DNA of 64,000 bases from Egibacteraceae bacterium (GTDB taxonomy: Bacteria > Actinomycetota > Nitriliruptoria > Euzebyales > Egibacteraceae), in contig DATLGH010000067.1 of NCBI GenBank assembly GCA_035540635.1, positions 1 through 64,000 on the forward strand, in the 5' to 3' direction. How positions within the stretch are numbered: the stretch's first letter is position 1; every line of letters starts with the position of its first letter. Below, in pieces: positions 1 through 7,998 of this stretch. The translations under genes were made by a program, and so were the position numbers. A model generated the notes under the pieces. It saw nothing but the letters and a program-made list of their open reading frames with translations, did not search any database and was not told where the DNA came from.

Positions 1-1
1 G

Positions 2-391
2 AGCCCGCCCGCGCAGAGCCCGCCGGCTGAGGCGCCGCCCGCCGAGACGCCCCCGGAGCCGGCGCCGACCGAGCCCGCCCCACCGGGCGCGACCCCGGGG
101 CAGCCGCCGGCCAACCCATCCGGGCCGCCCGCTGCGACTCCCGGCAAGCCAGGGGGCCCGCCGGCCAACCCACAGCGTCCGCCGGACAACCCACCGGACA
201 ACCCACCGGGCAACCCACACGGGAGCCCACCAGGCAACCCACCGGGCAACCCACACGGGAGCCCAACGGGCAACCCACACGGGAGCCCACCGGGCAACCC
301 ACACGGGAGCCCACCTGGCAACCCACACGGGAGCCCACCGGGCAACGCGCCGGGCGACTCCCCCGGGCGGCCGGGCGGAGCCCCGGGGTAG
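2..391 (+). CDS. 3' end of a proline-rich, repeat-containing protein (5' end outside window)
   Basis: An open frame runs in from the left edge and stops with TAG at 389-391. It encodes only low-complexity sequence: first Ala/Pro/Glu-rich, then Gly-Asn-Pro repeats. Five copies of the eight-residue unit GNPHGSP(P/T) lie at 209-340, with one short GNPP unit between the first and second. No start codon or folded domain is inside the window. Such tails usually form extended wall-spanning or linker segments, but no function can be assigned. The reading frame is supported by the repeat staying in frame and by the clean stop. Confidence 0.6.
   Translation, partial: SPPAQSPPAEAPPAETPPEPAPTEPAPPGATPGQPPANPSGPPAATPGKPGGPPANPQRPPDNPPDNPPGNPHGSPPGNPPGNPHGSPTGNPHGSPPGNPHGSPPGNPHGSPPGNAPGDSPGRPGGAPG
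209..340 (+). repeat. Tandem 24-bp coding repeat (GNPHGSPP units)
   Basis: Five near-identical 24-bp units begin at 209, 245, 269, 293 and 317, with a 12-bp partial unit at 233. The DNA copies are almost identical, which suggests recent expansion by slippage or recombination. The length is a multiple of three, so copy-number change would keep the frame. Confidence 0.85.
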
Positions 392-453
392 CCGGCCTGG
401 GCCGTCGGTGAACGCACTTGCGTCTTCCTAGGCCGGCGAGGCCGTCCCGGGAG

Positions 454-475
454 GCCGGCCGGCGCCCCGGCCGGC
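454..475 (+). terminator. GC-rich perfect hairpin after the proline-rich gene
   Basis: GCCGGCCGG pairs perfectly with CCGGCCGGC across a four-base loop. It lies about 60 bp after the stop at 391. There is no T-tract, as is common for actinobacterial terminators. Confidence 0.5.
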
Positions 476-491
476 TGGGGGAGAGGATTCG

Positions 492-510
492 ACCCACCGC
501 CTCGGTGGGT
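492..510 (+). promoter_or_regulatory. Perfect hairpin just upstream of the DoxX ribosome site
   Basis: ACCCACCG-CCT-CGGTGGGT forms an 8-bp perfect stem ending about 11 bp before the ATG at 522 and next to the GAAAGGG ribosome-binding site. It could be an operator or a translation-modulating structure. No regulator is known from this window. Confidence 0.4.
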
Positions 511-521
511 AGCGAAAGGGC

Positions 522-1049
522 ATGAGCCTGCTCCGTCGCCTCGCCAGGCCCCTGCTCGCGTCGGCCTTCGTCGCCAACGGCCTCGACTCGCTCCGTCATC
601 CGGGTCCGAAGGCCGCAGCCGTCAAGGACCTCGCGCCGAAGATCGCCGACGAGGTCGGCCTCGAGCAGCTGGACGCGGAGACGCTCGTGCGCGTCCACGG
701 CGGTGCGCAGGTGGCGGCGGGGGGCCTCCTCGCGCTCGGCCGCCTGCCACGGACGTCCGCCCTCGTGCTCGCCGCGAGCGTCGTGTCGGGGGCGTTCACC
801 ACACACCGGTTCTGGGAGCAGCAGGATGCGACCGAGCGTGAGCGCCAGCAGACCCTGTTCCTCCACAACATGAGCCTGCTCGGCGGGCTGCTCATCGCCG
901 CGGTCGACACGGAGGGCCGGCCCGGACTCGGTTGGCGAACGAAGCACACCGCCGAGCAGGCGAAGAAGGCCGCGCGCCGCGGGCGGCGGGAAGGCCGGCT
1001 GGCCGCGAAGGCGGCGGCGGGCAAGGCGAAGGGCAAGCTCGCTCGCTAG
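522..1049 (+). CDS. DoxX family membrane protein
   Basis: The 175-residue protein has several hydrophobic segments in its first 130 residues and a strongly basic Lys/Ala/Arg-rich tail (about 140-175) likely to lie in the cytoplasm. The N-terminal pattern (RPLLASAFVANGLDSLRHP) is typical of actinobacterial DoxX-family inner-membrane proteins, linked in some species to redox or thiol homeostasis. The ATG at 522 has GAAAGGG in front. The gene stands alone and faces the convergent PspA cluster. The family call is from recognised sequence; the physiological role is not evident. Confidence 0.75.
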   Translation: MSLLRRLARPLLASAFVANGLDSLRHPGPKAAAVKDLAPKIADEVGLEQLDAETLVRVHGGAQVAAGGLLALGRLPRTSALVLAASVVSGAFTTHRFWEQQDATERERQQTLFLHNMSLLGGLLIAAVDTEGRPGLGWRTKHTAEQAKKAARRGRREGRLAAKAAAGKAKGKLAR

Positions 1050-1079
1050 GCCGGACGGGCGACTAGACAGCCGGTCACG

Positions 1080-1844
1080 TCACGTGGTGCCCTCGGTCTG
1101 CTGCGGCGCCGCCTCGACAGGGCTCTCCAACCCGAGCTTCGAGCGGATCTCGCTGAGCCGCGCTTGGGCCTGGTTCGCGTTGACGGCGAGCTCGACCTCG
1201 CGCATCCGTCCCTCCACGGAACCCTTCTGGAGCTCGGCCATGCCTTTCGCCTTCGCGAGACGCGTCTCGATCTTGTCGCGAACCTCGTTCAGCGTCGGCA
1301 CGTCCTCGCCGAAGGCCGCACCGACCGACTCCATGGCCTCGCTCATCTGCTCGGCCATCTTCGCCTGGTCGAGCTGGCTGAGAAGCTTCTGACGCTCCGC
1401 GAGGCGGCGTTGCAGCTCCAGCGCGTTCTGCTGGACCGCGGCCTTCGCGCGGTCGGCCGCCTCCGTCGAGCTCAGTACGAGCTCGCGCAGACCCTCGACG
1501 TCGGCCTCCTTGGCGATGAGCTGGTTGGCGAACGCCTCGGCGGTGGAGGTGAGCTCGGCGGCTCTGGCCGTGTCGCCACGGGCCTCGGCGTCCGCCGCCA
1601 TGAGCAGGGCCTGCTGGGTCGTCTCGTTGAGCTTCTCGAGCTCGGTCATCGCCCGGTCGAGGTCCATCTCGGCCTTCTTCTGGTTCGCGATGACGCTCGC
1701 GGCGGTCTCACGGAGGCGCTTGTGCTGGTCGCGTGCCTCGGCGATCGCCTGCTCGATCTGGATCTTGGGGTCCGCCACCTCCTCGAACCGTCCGGTGAGC
1801 GCAGCGGCCATGTACCGCCACATCCGTCTCAGCAGCTTGCCCAT
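1080..1844 (-). CDS. PspA/IM30 family phage-shock protein
   Basis: This 254-residue, almost wholly alpha-helical protein begins MGKLLRRMWRYMAAALTGRF, the amphipathic N-terminus of PspA/IM30. Heptad-rich coiled coil follows to about residue 225, with the conserved pattern DPKIQIEQAI near residue 25. The family coats stressed cytoplasmic membrane and forms ESCRT-III-like assemblies. The ATG at 1844 was chosen over an upstream in-frame ATG because GGAGAGG precedes it and homologues start there. It is the last gene of a minus-strand cluster with membrane, VWA/binding and AAA+ proteins, a context that suggests envelope stress defence. Confidence 0.88.
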   Translation of the reverse strand: MGKLLRRMWRYMAAALTGRFEEVADPKIQIEQAIAEARDQHKRLRETAASVIANQKKAEMDLDRAMTELEKLNETTQQALLMAADAEARGDTARAAELTSTAEAFANQLIAKEADVEGLRELVLSSTEAADRAKAAVQQNALELQRRLAERQKLLSQLDQAKMAEQMSEAMESVGAAFGEDVPTLNEVRDKIETRLAKAKGMAELQKGSVEGRMREVELAVNANQAQARLSEIRSKLGLESPVEAAPQQTEGTT

Positions 1845-1931
1845 GTCGTGTCCTCTCCAGGGTGGACCGGTGCGCCGCGGCGGAGGCGCCGCACGCATGG
1901 TAGGTCGTCGGCGCCGGCGCTGTCAGGACCT

Positions 1932-2675
1932 TCAACCTCCCGCGGTCTGGCCTGCCGTCTCGTCGAGACCGCGTCGGAGCGCCTCGAGCTCGACGACGAG
2001 GGCGTCGACGTCCGCGCCGAGGCCCCCGAGCTCCACGGGGTCGTCGACCCGCAGACCCAGCTCCACAGCCCGCGCCACCGTCTCGTCGAGGCGCGCCTCG
2101 AGCACCTGCAGCCGGTCCCGCGCCTCGCCGACGGCCCCGCTGATACGCCGGTAGGTCGCGATCTGGCCGTGCAGGGCGGCCGCGAGCCGCTCGTTCGTCT
2201 CGGAGGGCGGCGCGTCGGCGAGCCCGCGCAGCCGGCGGGCGACCTCCGCTTCGGGGACGAGCTGGCGCAGGGCCCGCTCGAGCTGCTGGCCGCGGTTGGC
2301 GATGCGCCAGCACTCCTCCACCGCGTCGTCGACGCGCGCGCCGATCTCCCGCAGGCGCTCGCGCAGGGGTCCGGCGTCCGCACCGGCGAGCGAGCGCTCG
2401 TACCGGGCACGCGCGTCGAGGGCTTCCTTCACGTACCAACGCCACGGCTCCCCCAGCCGGCGCGGGTCTATGTCGGTGGCGGTCCGCCTCTTGGCACGCG
2501 GCATCCGCAGTGCCACCCATCCGGCGTAGACGGCCGCACCGGCCCCGGCTGCGACCGCGGCGGGTGCCCCGGCGAGGATGGCCGCCGCCGCTCCCGCCCC
2601 GCCGAGCATGATCGACGACGGCGCGGTGATCGCCTCGGCGGTCCGCCGGGTGAGGAACCGGTCTCGAAAGCTCAT
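1932..2675 (-). CDS. Membrane-anchored coiled-coil protein of the PspA cluster
   Basis: The 247-residue protein has a hydrophobic Ala/Gly-rich region at about residues 20-58, probably two closely spaced membrane helices. A charged helical region of about 185 residues with heptad-like Leu/Val spacing follows and probably lies in the cytoplasm. No named domain is recognised. It lies between pspA and the VWA lipoprotein gene with only 7 bp after the latter, so co-transcription is likely. A partner role for PspA is inference from position only. Confidence 0.7.
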   Translation of the reverse strand: MSFRDRFLTRRTAEAITAPSSIMLGGAGAAAAILAGAPAAVAAGAGAAVYAGWVALRMPRAKRRTATDIDPRRLGEPWRWYVKEALDARARYERSLAGADAGPLRERLREIGARVDDAVEECWRIANRGQQLERALRQLVPEAEVARRLRGLADAPPSETNERLAAALHGQIATYRRISGAVGEARDRLQVLEARLDETVARAVELGLRVDDPVELGGLGADVDALVVELEALRRGLDETAGQTAGG

Positions 2676-2682
2676 GCCGCGG

Positions 2683-4509
2683 TCAGAAGTTGCTGATCAC
2701 GGCGTCGAAGACGCGGTTGATCGCGGTGGGATCGCTCGAGTCGTAGGCCGCGGCGTCGGTGGCCTCGGCGATGCGCCGGAGCACCGCGAGGTCGGCGTCA
2801 CCGCCGTAGGCGATCGGGAAGATCCGCACCGGACGGGTCTGCTGACCCTCCCCGCCCGCGCTCAGCGCGGCGAGCAGGCCCTCCAGATCCTCGTTGCGCG
2901 GGTCCTCGTTGCGGCCGTCTGACAGCACGACGACCGCGTTGATCTTCTCCGGGTCGTAGCTCGCGAGCAGGTCCTCGTAGGACGCCTGCGTGGCGGTGTA
3001 CAGCGGCGTGCCAGCCACGGGGGTCAGGCTTTCGATCCGGCGCCGGAGCTCGTCGCGCTGCTGGCCGATCGGGGCGATCGGCACGAGGTCGAGGTAGTCG
3101 CGGTCCTGGTTCGGTCCGAGGCCGGTCGAGAAGACCCGCAGGCCAACCTCGTCGGTGTCCTTGAACTGCTCGAGCGCGTCGCCGGCGGCAGCCACCGCGA
3201 GGTCGAGCTTCGTGAGGGGTCTGCCGTCCTCCGTCGCGCCGGCCGCGTCGCCCATGGAACCCGACACGTCGATGGCGAGCAGGACCCGTGCGTCCTTGCG
3301 CTGCTCCTCCCAGCGGCGCAGCAGCTCGACCAGGACCGGCGGGTCGGGCACGGCGAGGGTGGTCTGCGGCTGCTGGGGGTCCACGCCGAGCTCAGCCGTC
3401 AAAGGTTCGCCGAGCGGCACCTCCGGGTTGCCGGGACGGAACCCGAACTCGAGCACGCGCGCCTGGTTCTCCGGGCGCATGACGTACTCCTCGAACCGCT
3501 CGGCGGCGGCACGCTGCTCGTCGCTGACCCATTCCGCGTCGAGGATGATGAACGGGTTGTCGCTGAACAGCGTGCCCTCCGTCGGGTACACCGCGACGAG
3601 CGGCACGCGCGGCGGCACGAGCTGCTCACCGGGTTCGAGGACGCCGTCGGGGTTGCCGCGGTTGTAGTTCACGATGCTGACCTCCTCGACCGCGACCGCC
3701 GAGGCGTAGGTCAGGGCGGTGCCGCGCGCGTCGTTGCGCGCGAGGTTGTTGAGGAACGTCAAGGTCGTGTCGCCGTAGTGGACGACGGCGGACTCCACCC
3801 CCTCGGAGAACGCCACGACCTCCGGCCGGGCGAGATCCTCGGTCGTGAGGTCACGGACTTTCCCGGTCGCCGCGTAGTACTGCGCGATGAGCGCAGACAG
3901 GCCCGACGTCGAGTAGTTCGGGTTCGTCTTGCCGAGGCGGAACGGGCCCCACTCGGGGTGCCCGAGCGATCCCCAGCCCTCGGGGTCACGCGACAGCGCG
4001 AGGATGTCGGCGTAGCCGATGGGGGTGTCGGGCCAGCCGAGCGCCTCGGCCATTGGCCGGGGCATCGCGATGACGAGCGGGGTGAGCATGAACGGCGCCG
4101 ACTCGGGCGCCATGGGCGGCTGTCCCTCATCGGCGCGCAGCTGGTTGAGGATCACCCCCCACGAGCTCGACGCCGGGGACCAGACCACGGGGCGGCGACC
4201 TTCCCGCTCCTCGTCGGGCCAGCCGTCGGCGAGCAGCGCCATGGCCGCTCCTGAGGCCTTCGAGTAGGGGCGGACGAACACGCACCGCCCGTCGACCTCG
4301 GCGTCGTCGGAGCCGTTGAACGCCCGCGCGAGGTCGGAGATGAGGTCGATCTTCTCCGAGCTGACCGCCACCTCGACGGGAACGCAGTCGCCGGGGTCCT
4401 CCAGCCCCACGTCGCCGCCGTCGTCTTCCCCCGTCGGTGGGCCGAGGCCGCAGGCGCTGACCAGCAGCGCAAAGACCCCGAGCGTCGCGAGGAACCGCTG
4501 GAGCTTCAT
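2683..4509 (-). CDS. Substrate-binding and VWA domain lipoprotein
   Basis: The 608-residue product begins with a lipoprotein signal peptide (about residues 1-20, lipobox LLVSAC). A periplasmic solute-binding-like domain (about 40-370) is followed by a C-terminal von Willebrand A domain. The VWA part shows the metal-ion-dependent adhesion signature DVSGSMG, a later TPLY threonine and VVLSDGRNED. Such binding/VWA fusions occur in actinobacteria, but their ligands are unknown. The ATG at 4507-4509 overlaps the stop of the upstream gene by 4 nt (ATGA), so the two are probably translated together. Confidence 0.85.
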   Translation of the reverse strand: MKLQRFLATLGVFALLVSACGLGPPTGEDDGGDVGLEDPGDCVPVEVAVSSEKIDLISDLARAFNGSDDAEVDGRCVFVRPYSKASGAAMALLADGWPDEEREGRRPVVWSPASSSWGVILNQLRADEGQPPMAPESAPFMLTPLVIAMPRPMAEALGWPDTPIGYADILALSRDPEGWGSLGHPEWGPFRLGKTNPNYSTSGLSALIAQYYAATGKVRDLTTEDLARPEVVAFSEGVESAVVHYGDTTLTFLNNLARNDARGTALTYASAVAVEEVSIVNYNRGNPDGVLEPGEQLVPPRVPLVAVYPTEGTLFSDNPFIILDAEWVSDEQRAAAERFEEYVMRPENQARVLEFGFRPGNPEVPLGEPLTAELGVDPQQPQTTLAVPDPPVLVELLRRWEEQRKDARVLLAIDVSGSMGDAAGATEDGRPLTKLDLAVAAAGDALEQFKDTDEVGLRVFSTGLGPNQDRDYLDLVPIAPIGQQRDELRRRIESLTPVAGTPLYTATQASYEDLLASYDPEKINAVVVLSDGRNEDPRNEDLEGLLAALSAGGEGQQTRPVRIFPIAYGGDADLAVLRRIAEATDAAAYDSSDPTAINRVFDAVISNF

Positions 4510-5513
4510 CCCCTCACCTCCGTCCACAGGGCCCGGAGCGCCTCGAGGGCGACGGGCGAGGGCACCGCCCGGCCGTCGGCGGCGCCCGGTTCCCAGTGCC
4601 CGTCCCCGAGCAGGGCGGGCACGTCCCTGGTGATCCGTTGCGCGACGCCGGCCGCGGTGCCGACGGGCACGGCGACGACCTCGGCGGCCACGGGCGGAAC
4701 GCCCTCCTCCTCCCGCAGCCGCGTGGTGCGCGCGGCGGCGCGTTCCCTGAGGGAGGCGAGGTCTGCGCCGATGGCCCCGACGACGTCGAAGCGGGCCGGA
4801 CCGAACTGCACCATCGCCTGGAGCGGCGAGCCGGTGGGCGCCTGGGTGAGGTCCCGCTGGAATGCGGCGAACCAGCTGAAGAAGCCGGGGTCCTCGAGGT
4901 CGCGGGTGCTGTAGTCGGTCCTGCCGAGCCGGCTCCCGGTGGCCTGGTGGAGGACGAGCAGCCCCTCGGCGCTGCGGCCGGGGTCGGCGTGACCCGGCTT
5001 CACCGGACCCCACCCGGCCTCCCCCCCGAGGTCCGCCCACGGGTCTCCGGCGACTTCGCCGACGCAGTCCCACGCCACCGGGTCGCACCGCTGGCGCAGC
5101 GCATCCGCCCGCTCCTCCCAGATCGCCAGGATGAGCGGCGAGTGGCCGAGCGCCGTGCTGTCCTCACCGAGCAGCGGCGGGAGCTGGGCCCGCTTTCGAC
5201 GGTCGCGGGCCATCTGCGGCCAGGGCCGCAGCGTGAGCCAGGCGTCGACGTCCGGTGCGTCACCCGCCGCGAGCGCGTCGAGGGTCGCGCTCGCGTCCTC
5301 GACGCGCACGCGCAGGTCGTCCGCGGCGAGCGCATCGCACACCGTCCGCAGCTCGGTCACGCAGAGGACGGTCCCGGGCCCGCCGGCGCGCTGGTCGGCC
5401 GGGCCGCCCTGGCCAGCGCGGTCGCGCAGGGCCAGGGCGCCTACGACGAGCCCGACCGCGACGACCAGGGCGAGCAGCCGGCTCACCACCCGCGTGCCGC
5501 TTCGGACCGGCAT
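4506..5513 (-). CDS. Membrane-anchored solute-binding-like protein
   Basis: The 335-residue protein has one N-terminal hydrophobic segment (about 11-30: LLALVVAVGLVVGALAL) that should act as an anchor or uncleaved signal. An extracytoplasmic domain of extracellular-binding-protein type follows, with several Cys residues. It lacks the lipobox and VWA domain of the next gene but resembles its binding part in layout. ATGA overlap with that gene supports one operon. Ligand unknown. Confidence 0.65.
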   Translation of the reverse strand: MPVRSGTRVVSRLLALVVAVGLVVGALALRDRAGQGGPADQRAGGPGTVLCVTELRTVCDALAADDLRVRVEDASATLDALAAGDAPDVDAWLTLRPWPQMARDRRKRAQLPPLLGEDSTALGHSPLILAIWEERADALRQRCDPVAWDCVGEVAGDPWADLGGEAGWGPVKPGHADPGRSAEGLLVLHQATGSRLGRTDYSTRDLEDPGFFSWFAAFQRDLTQAPTGSPLQAMVQFGPARFDVVGAIGADLASLRERAAARTTRLREEEGVPPVAAEVVAVPVGTAAGVAQRITRDVPALLGDGHWEPGAADGRAVPSPVALEALRALWTEVRG

Positions 5514-5544
5514 CCCCTCACCGTGCCCAGGCTATCGGCGGCAG

Positions 5545-6939
5545 CTAGCCGGGGTGGCCGGGGAGCTCGTCGGGGAGGTCCCGGGCGGTGAGCGCGACGA
5601 GCTCCGCGTCGGTGGGCTCGCCCCTGGCGATCACCCGGCTCGCCTGGCGGGCGACCGCCTGCTCGAAGAGGTTGCGCGCCAGCCGCGCGTTGCCGAACCC
5701 GCGGCCGCGCGGTGCCCCGTCGAGCAGCCTGCGGGCCTTCTCCCGGGCTCCTCGCGACAGGCGGTAGTGATGCCGCTCGCCGAGCGCGTCGATGATCGCG
5801 AGCAGCTCGCCGGTCGTGTAGTCGGGGAAGTGGATGGTCTTGGGGAAGCGCGAACGCAGGCCAGGGTTGGCGTCGAGGAAGACGACCATCTCCTCGGTGT
5901 AGCCGGCGACGACGACGACGAGACGGTCCCGGCGGTCCTCCATGAGCTTCACCAGCGTGTCGATGGCCTCGTGGCCGAAGTCGCGCTGGTCACCGCGGGC
6001 GAGGGCGTGGGCCTCGTCGATGAGCAGCACCCCGCCGTCGGCCTCGCCGACCACCTCGGTGACCCGCTGCGCGGTCTGCCCGACGTAGCCGGCCACGAGC
6101 CCGGCACGGTCGGTCTCCACGAGATGACCGCGCTCGACGACGCCGAGGGCCCGGTAGATCCCGGCGAGCAGGCGCGCGACGGTCGTCTTGCCCGTGCCGG
6201 GGTTTCCGGTGAACACGAGGTGGCGGCTCTGCACCGCGACGGGCAGGCCCCGCGCGCGCCGCAGACGTTCGACCTGCAGGAGGTCGGCGACGGTGCGTAC
6301 CTCGGCCTTCACCGCGGCGAGCCCGACGAGTCCGTCGAGCTCGGCGAGCAGCTCGTCGAGACCGCGTTCGGGCTCGCCGGGGTCGACCGTCCCGAGCGCG
6401 GGGGGCTGGCCTGAGCCGGCGTCGGAGGGGTCCGCGCCGGGCGACTCCCCCCGCGTGGGCGGCAGGAGCTCGAGGAGCATGCGGCGGTGGTCCTCGAGCG
6501 CCGCCAGCTCGAGAGCGCCGGTGTAGCCGTCGATGGAGACGGTTGCGTGCGCCACGTCCATCGCGAGGTCGTAGTAGCGGCGCGCCGCGTCGTTGCCCGC
6601 GCGCAGGTCCGCGTCACGCAGGAGGCTGAACAGCGTCGAGGGCACCTCGAGACGCTGCGCGGCGGTGTCGAGGAGCCCCTGACGGCGCAGGTCGGCGGGG
6701 GTGAGTCCCGCCAGCGACAGGACCGGACGGCCGGCGAACGTGTCGAGCAGCGCCCGCGCCTCGCCGTCGGTGACGATGCCGTCGGCGGCCACGAGCCCGG
6801 CGGCGAGCTGGAAGGCGTCGAGGACCACGTCGTCCTCCGCGGTGTCCCCGCTCGTGCCCGCGCGTTCCGCGAGGTCGCGCACGACCGGGGCGAGCGCGGT
6901 GACGAACGCGTCGACGGCGCCCCGCAGGCGGGCCGTCAC
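5545..6939 (-). CDS. CbbX/CfxQ-type AAA+ ATPase
   Basis: The 464-residue protein carries an N-terminal TerB-like helical domain (about 1-165) with an acidic pattern. A CbxX/CfxQ AAA+ module follows at about 210-460: Walker A GNPGTGKTT, Walker B VLLIDEAHAL, sensor-like VVVVAGYTEEM, and an arginine-finger region NPGLRSRFP. CbbX proteins remodel other proteins (rubisco in autotrophs); in non-autotrophs the client is unknown. The GTG at 6939 was preferred because homology begins there and upstream sequence is low quality. It heads the cluster with VWA/binding/PspA genes. Confidence 0.85.
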   Translation of the reverse strand: MTARLRGAVDAFVTALAPVVRDLAERAGTSGDTAEDDVVLDAFQLAAGLVAADGIVTDGEARALLDTFAGRPVLSLAGLTPADLRRQGLLDTAAQRLEVPSTLFSLLRDADLRAGNDAARRYYDLAMDVAHATVSIDGYTGALELAALEDHRRMLLELLPPTRGESPGADPSDAGSGQPPALGTVDPGEPERGLDELLAELDGLVGLAAVKAEVRTVADLLQVERLRRARGLPVAVQSRHLVFTGNPGTGKTTVARLLAGIYRALGVVERGHLVETDRAGLVAGYVGQTAQRVTEVVGEADGGVLLIDEAHALARGDQRDFGHEAIDTLVKLMEDRRDRLVVVVAGYTEEMVVFLDANPGLRSRFPKTIHFPDYTTGELLAIIDALGERHHYRLSRGAREKARRLLDGAPRGRGFGNARLARNLFEQAVARQASRVIARGEPTDAELVALTARDLPDELPGHPG

Positions 6940-7099
6940 CCGTGCCCCCCGGCCGCAAGGCGACCGTCGCCCGACTCCCTGTCGTCCACCTGCCCGCCCT
7001 CCTGGTCCGCGGTGAGCCTCAGCGTAGCGGCGGGCGCGCCGACGCCCGGGCGGCGCGACGCTCGCTGCGCGCGACGGCGGCTCCCGGTACCGTCGCCGG

Positions 7100-7546
7100 G
7101 TGAGCAACGCCGGACCGGGGCGATCGCGGAGGTGGGCGCCGGCGGTGCGCGTGCTCCTCGCGTTGGTGTTGATCGTGGCCGGCGTCGGCCACTTCCTCGC
7201 CCACGACGCCTACCTCAGGCTCATCCCACCGTGGTTGCCCGCCGGGCCGACGATCGTGTGGGTCACCGGCGTGGCGGAGATCGTCCTCGGTGTCGGCCTC
7301 CTCGCGCTGCCGCGGCGCCGTCGCGCGGTCGGGTGGGCGCTGGCGGCCTTCCTCGTCCTCGTCTTCCCCGGCAACGTCCACCAGGCTGTGGCCGGGATCG
7401 ACGTCGGGGGCCTCGACACCCCTGTCGCGCGTTGGGTGCGGGTGCTCCTCCAGCCGCCGCTCATCGCCGTCGCCCTCTGGAGCACCGGTGCGTGGCCGCC
7501 GGCCCGGCGGCGCCCTACGGCACGTACTGCTCCTCGATCGCGGTGA
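7100..7546 (+). CDS. DoxX-like small integral membrane protein
   Basis: The 148-residue protein begins at GTG 7100 and has four hydrophobic segments (about 15-33, 48-68, 75-92, 112-128). The pattern GVGHFLAHDAYLRLIPPWLP near residue 30 is typical of DoxX/DoxD-like proteins. It is divergent from the CbbX-type gene, leaving about 160 bp between them for promoters. The C-terminal 20 residues are basic and overlap the end of the convergent short gene at 7515. Function unknown. Confidence 0.7.
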   Translation: MSNAGPGRSRRWAPAVRVLLALVLIVAGVGHFLAHDAYLRLIPPWLPAGPTIVWVTGVAEIVLGVGLLALPRRRRAVGWALAAFLVLVFPGNVHQAVAGIDVGGLDTPVARWVRVLLQPPLIAVALWSTGAWPPARRRPTARTAPRSR

Positions 7547-7697
7547 TGCGTCCGTCGGTGACGGTGACCCAGATCGCCGCCTGACCCGTGAGGAACCGGA
7601 TGACGTCGACCGTCAGGGTGCGCGCGTCGACCTCGATGCCGTGCAGGTACACCGCGTGGCGGCCGTCTTCGAGCGTGGCCTCGGCGTCAGAAGCCAC
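7515..7697 (-). CDS. Short conserved-looking protein, probably the remaining C-terminal part of a larger gene
   Basis: A 60-residue frame from GTG 7697 encodes DGRHAVYLHGIEVDARTLTV, then VIRFLTGQAA, and ends RITAIEEQYVP. This resembles the C-terminal halves of small secreted actinobacterial proteins, but the usual spacer between FLTG and the end seems shortened. The start overlaps the stop of a 31-residue upstream frame. It is either a small gene or a remnant with an internal deletion. Confidence is limited. Confidence 0.4.
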   Translation of the reverse strand: MASDAEATLEDGRHAVYLHGIEVDARTLTVDVIRFLTGQAAIWVTVTDGRITAIEEQYVP

Positions 7698-7782
7698 CGC
7701 CGGCGGGGTCGGGAGCGTCCATCTGGAGCCAGTGGTAGAACGCCTCGGGGTCCCATGGGCCCGCGCGCGCCGTGCGACGCAT
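7687..7782 (-). CDS. Possible 31-residue leader ORF overlapping the next gene
   Basis: ATG 7782 opens a 31-codon frame with the non-random stretch WDPEAFYHWLQMDAPDPAGG. It stops at 7687-7689, 8 bp inside the next frame (start 7697), which is compatible with translational coupling. It is too short for certainty. It may be a leader or a fragment of the same decayed gene. Confidence 0.25.
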   Translation of the reverse strand: MRRTARAGPWDPEAFYHWLQMDAPDPAGGGF

Positions 7783-7998
7783 CGCCCCACCCCCATCTCA
7801 CGTCCCCGCCGCCCGGCGCTCGCCGGGCGTCCCGCGTTGGCAGTGTCCCATGGAGGACACCAGCGTGTCAGGGCCGGTCGGCCAATGCTCTGCGGGTCTC
7901 CAAACCCGAGGGCGTGCCTCATCAGGCAGAAGCGCTGCCCGAGGAGGCTGTGCGGCCGGCCGTGCGCGCCTTCGCCGCAGCGGTGAACATGGGCGGCG

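Noticed and set aside
209-340. CRISPR array
   Set aside because: The repeats are contiguous without spacers and stay in a coding frame, so they are coding tandem repeats.
1164-2696. Long plus-strand open frame over the PspA genes, and many similar long frames elsewhere
   Set aside because: These are antisense shadows caused by high GC; they have Arg/Pro/Ser or Leu/Gly-rich composition and no domains, while the opposite frames match known families.
7100-7546. Further Sec readthrough at other TGA stops such as that of this DoxX-like gene
   Set aside because: Sequence after this TGA is not conserved-looking and the protein already has normal length; only three genes in the window show convincing continuation.
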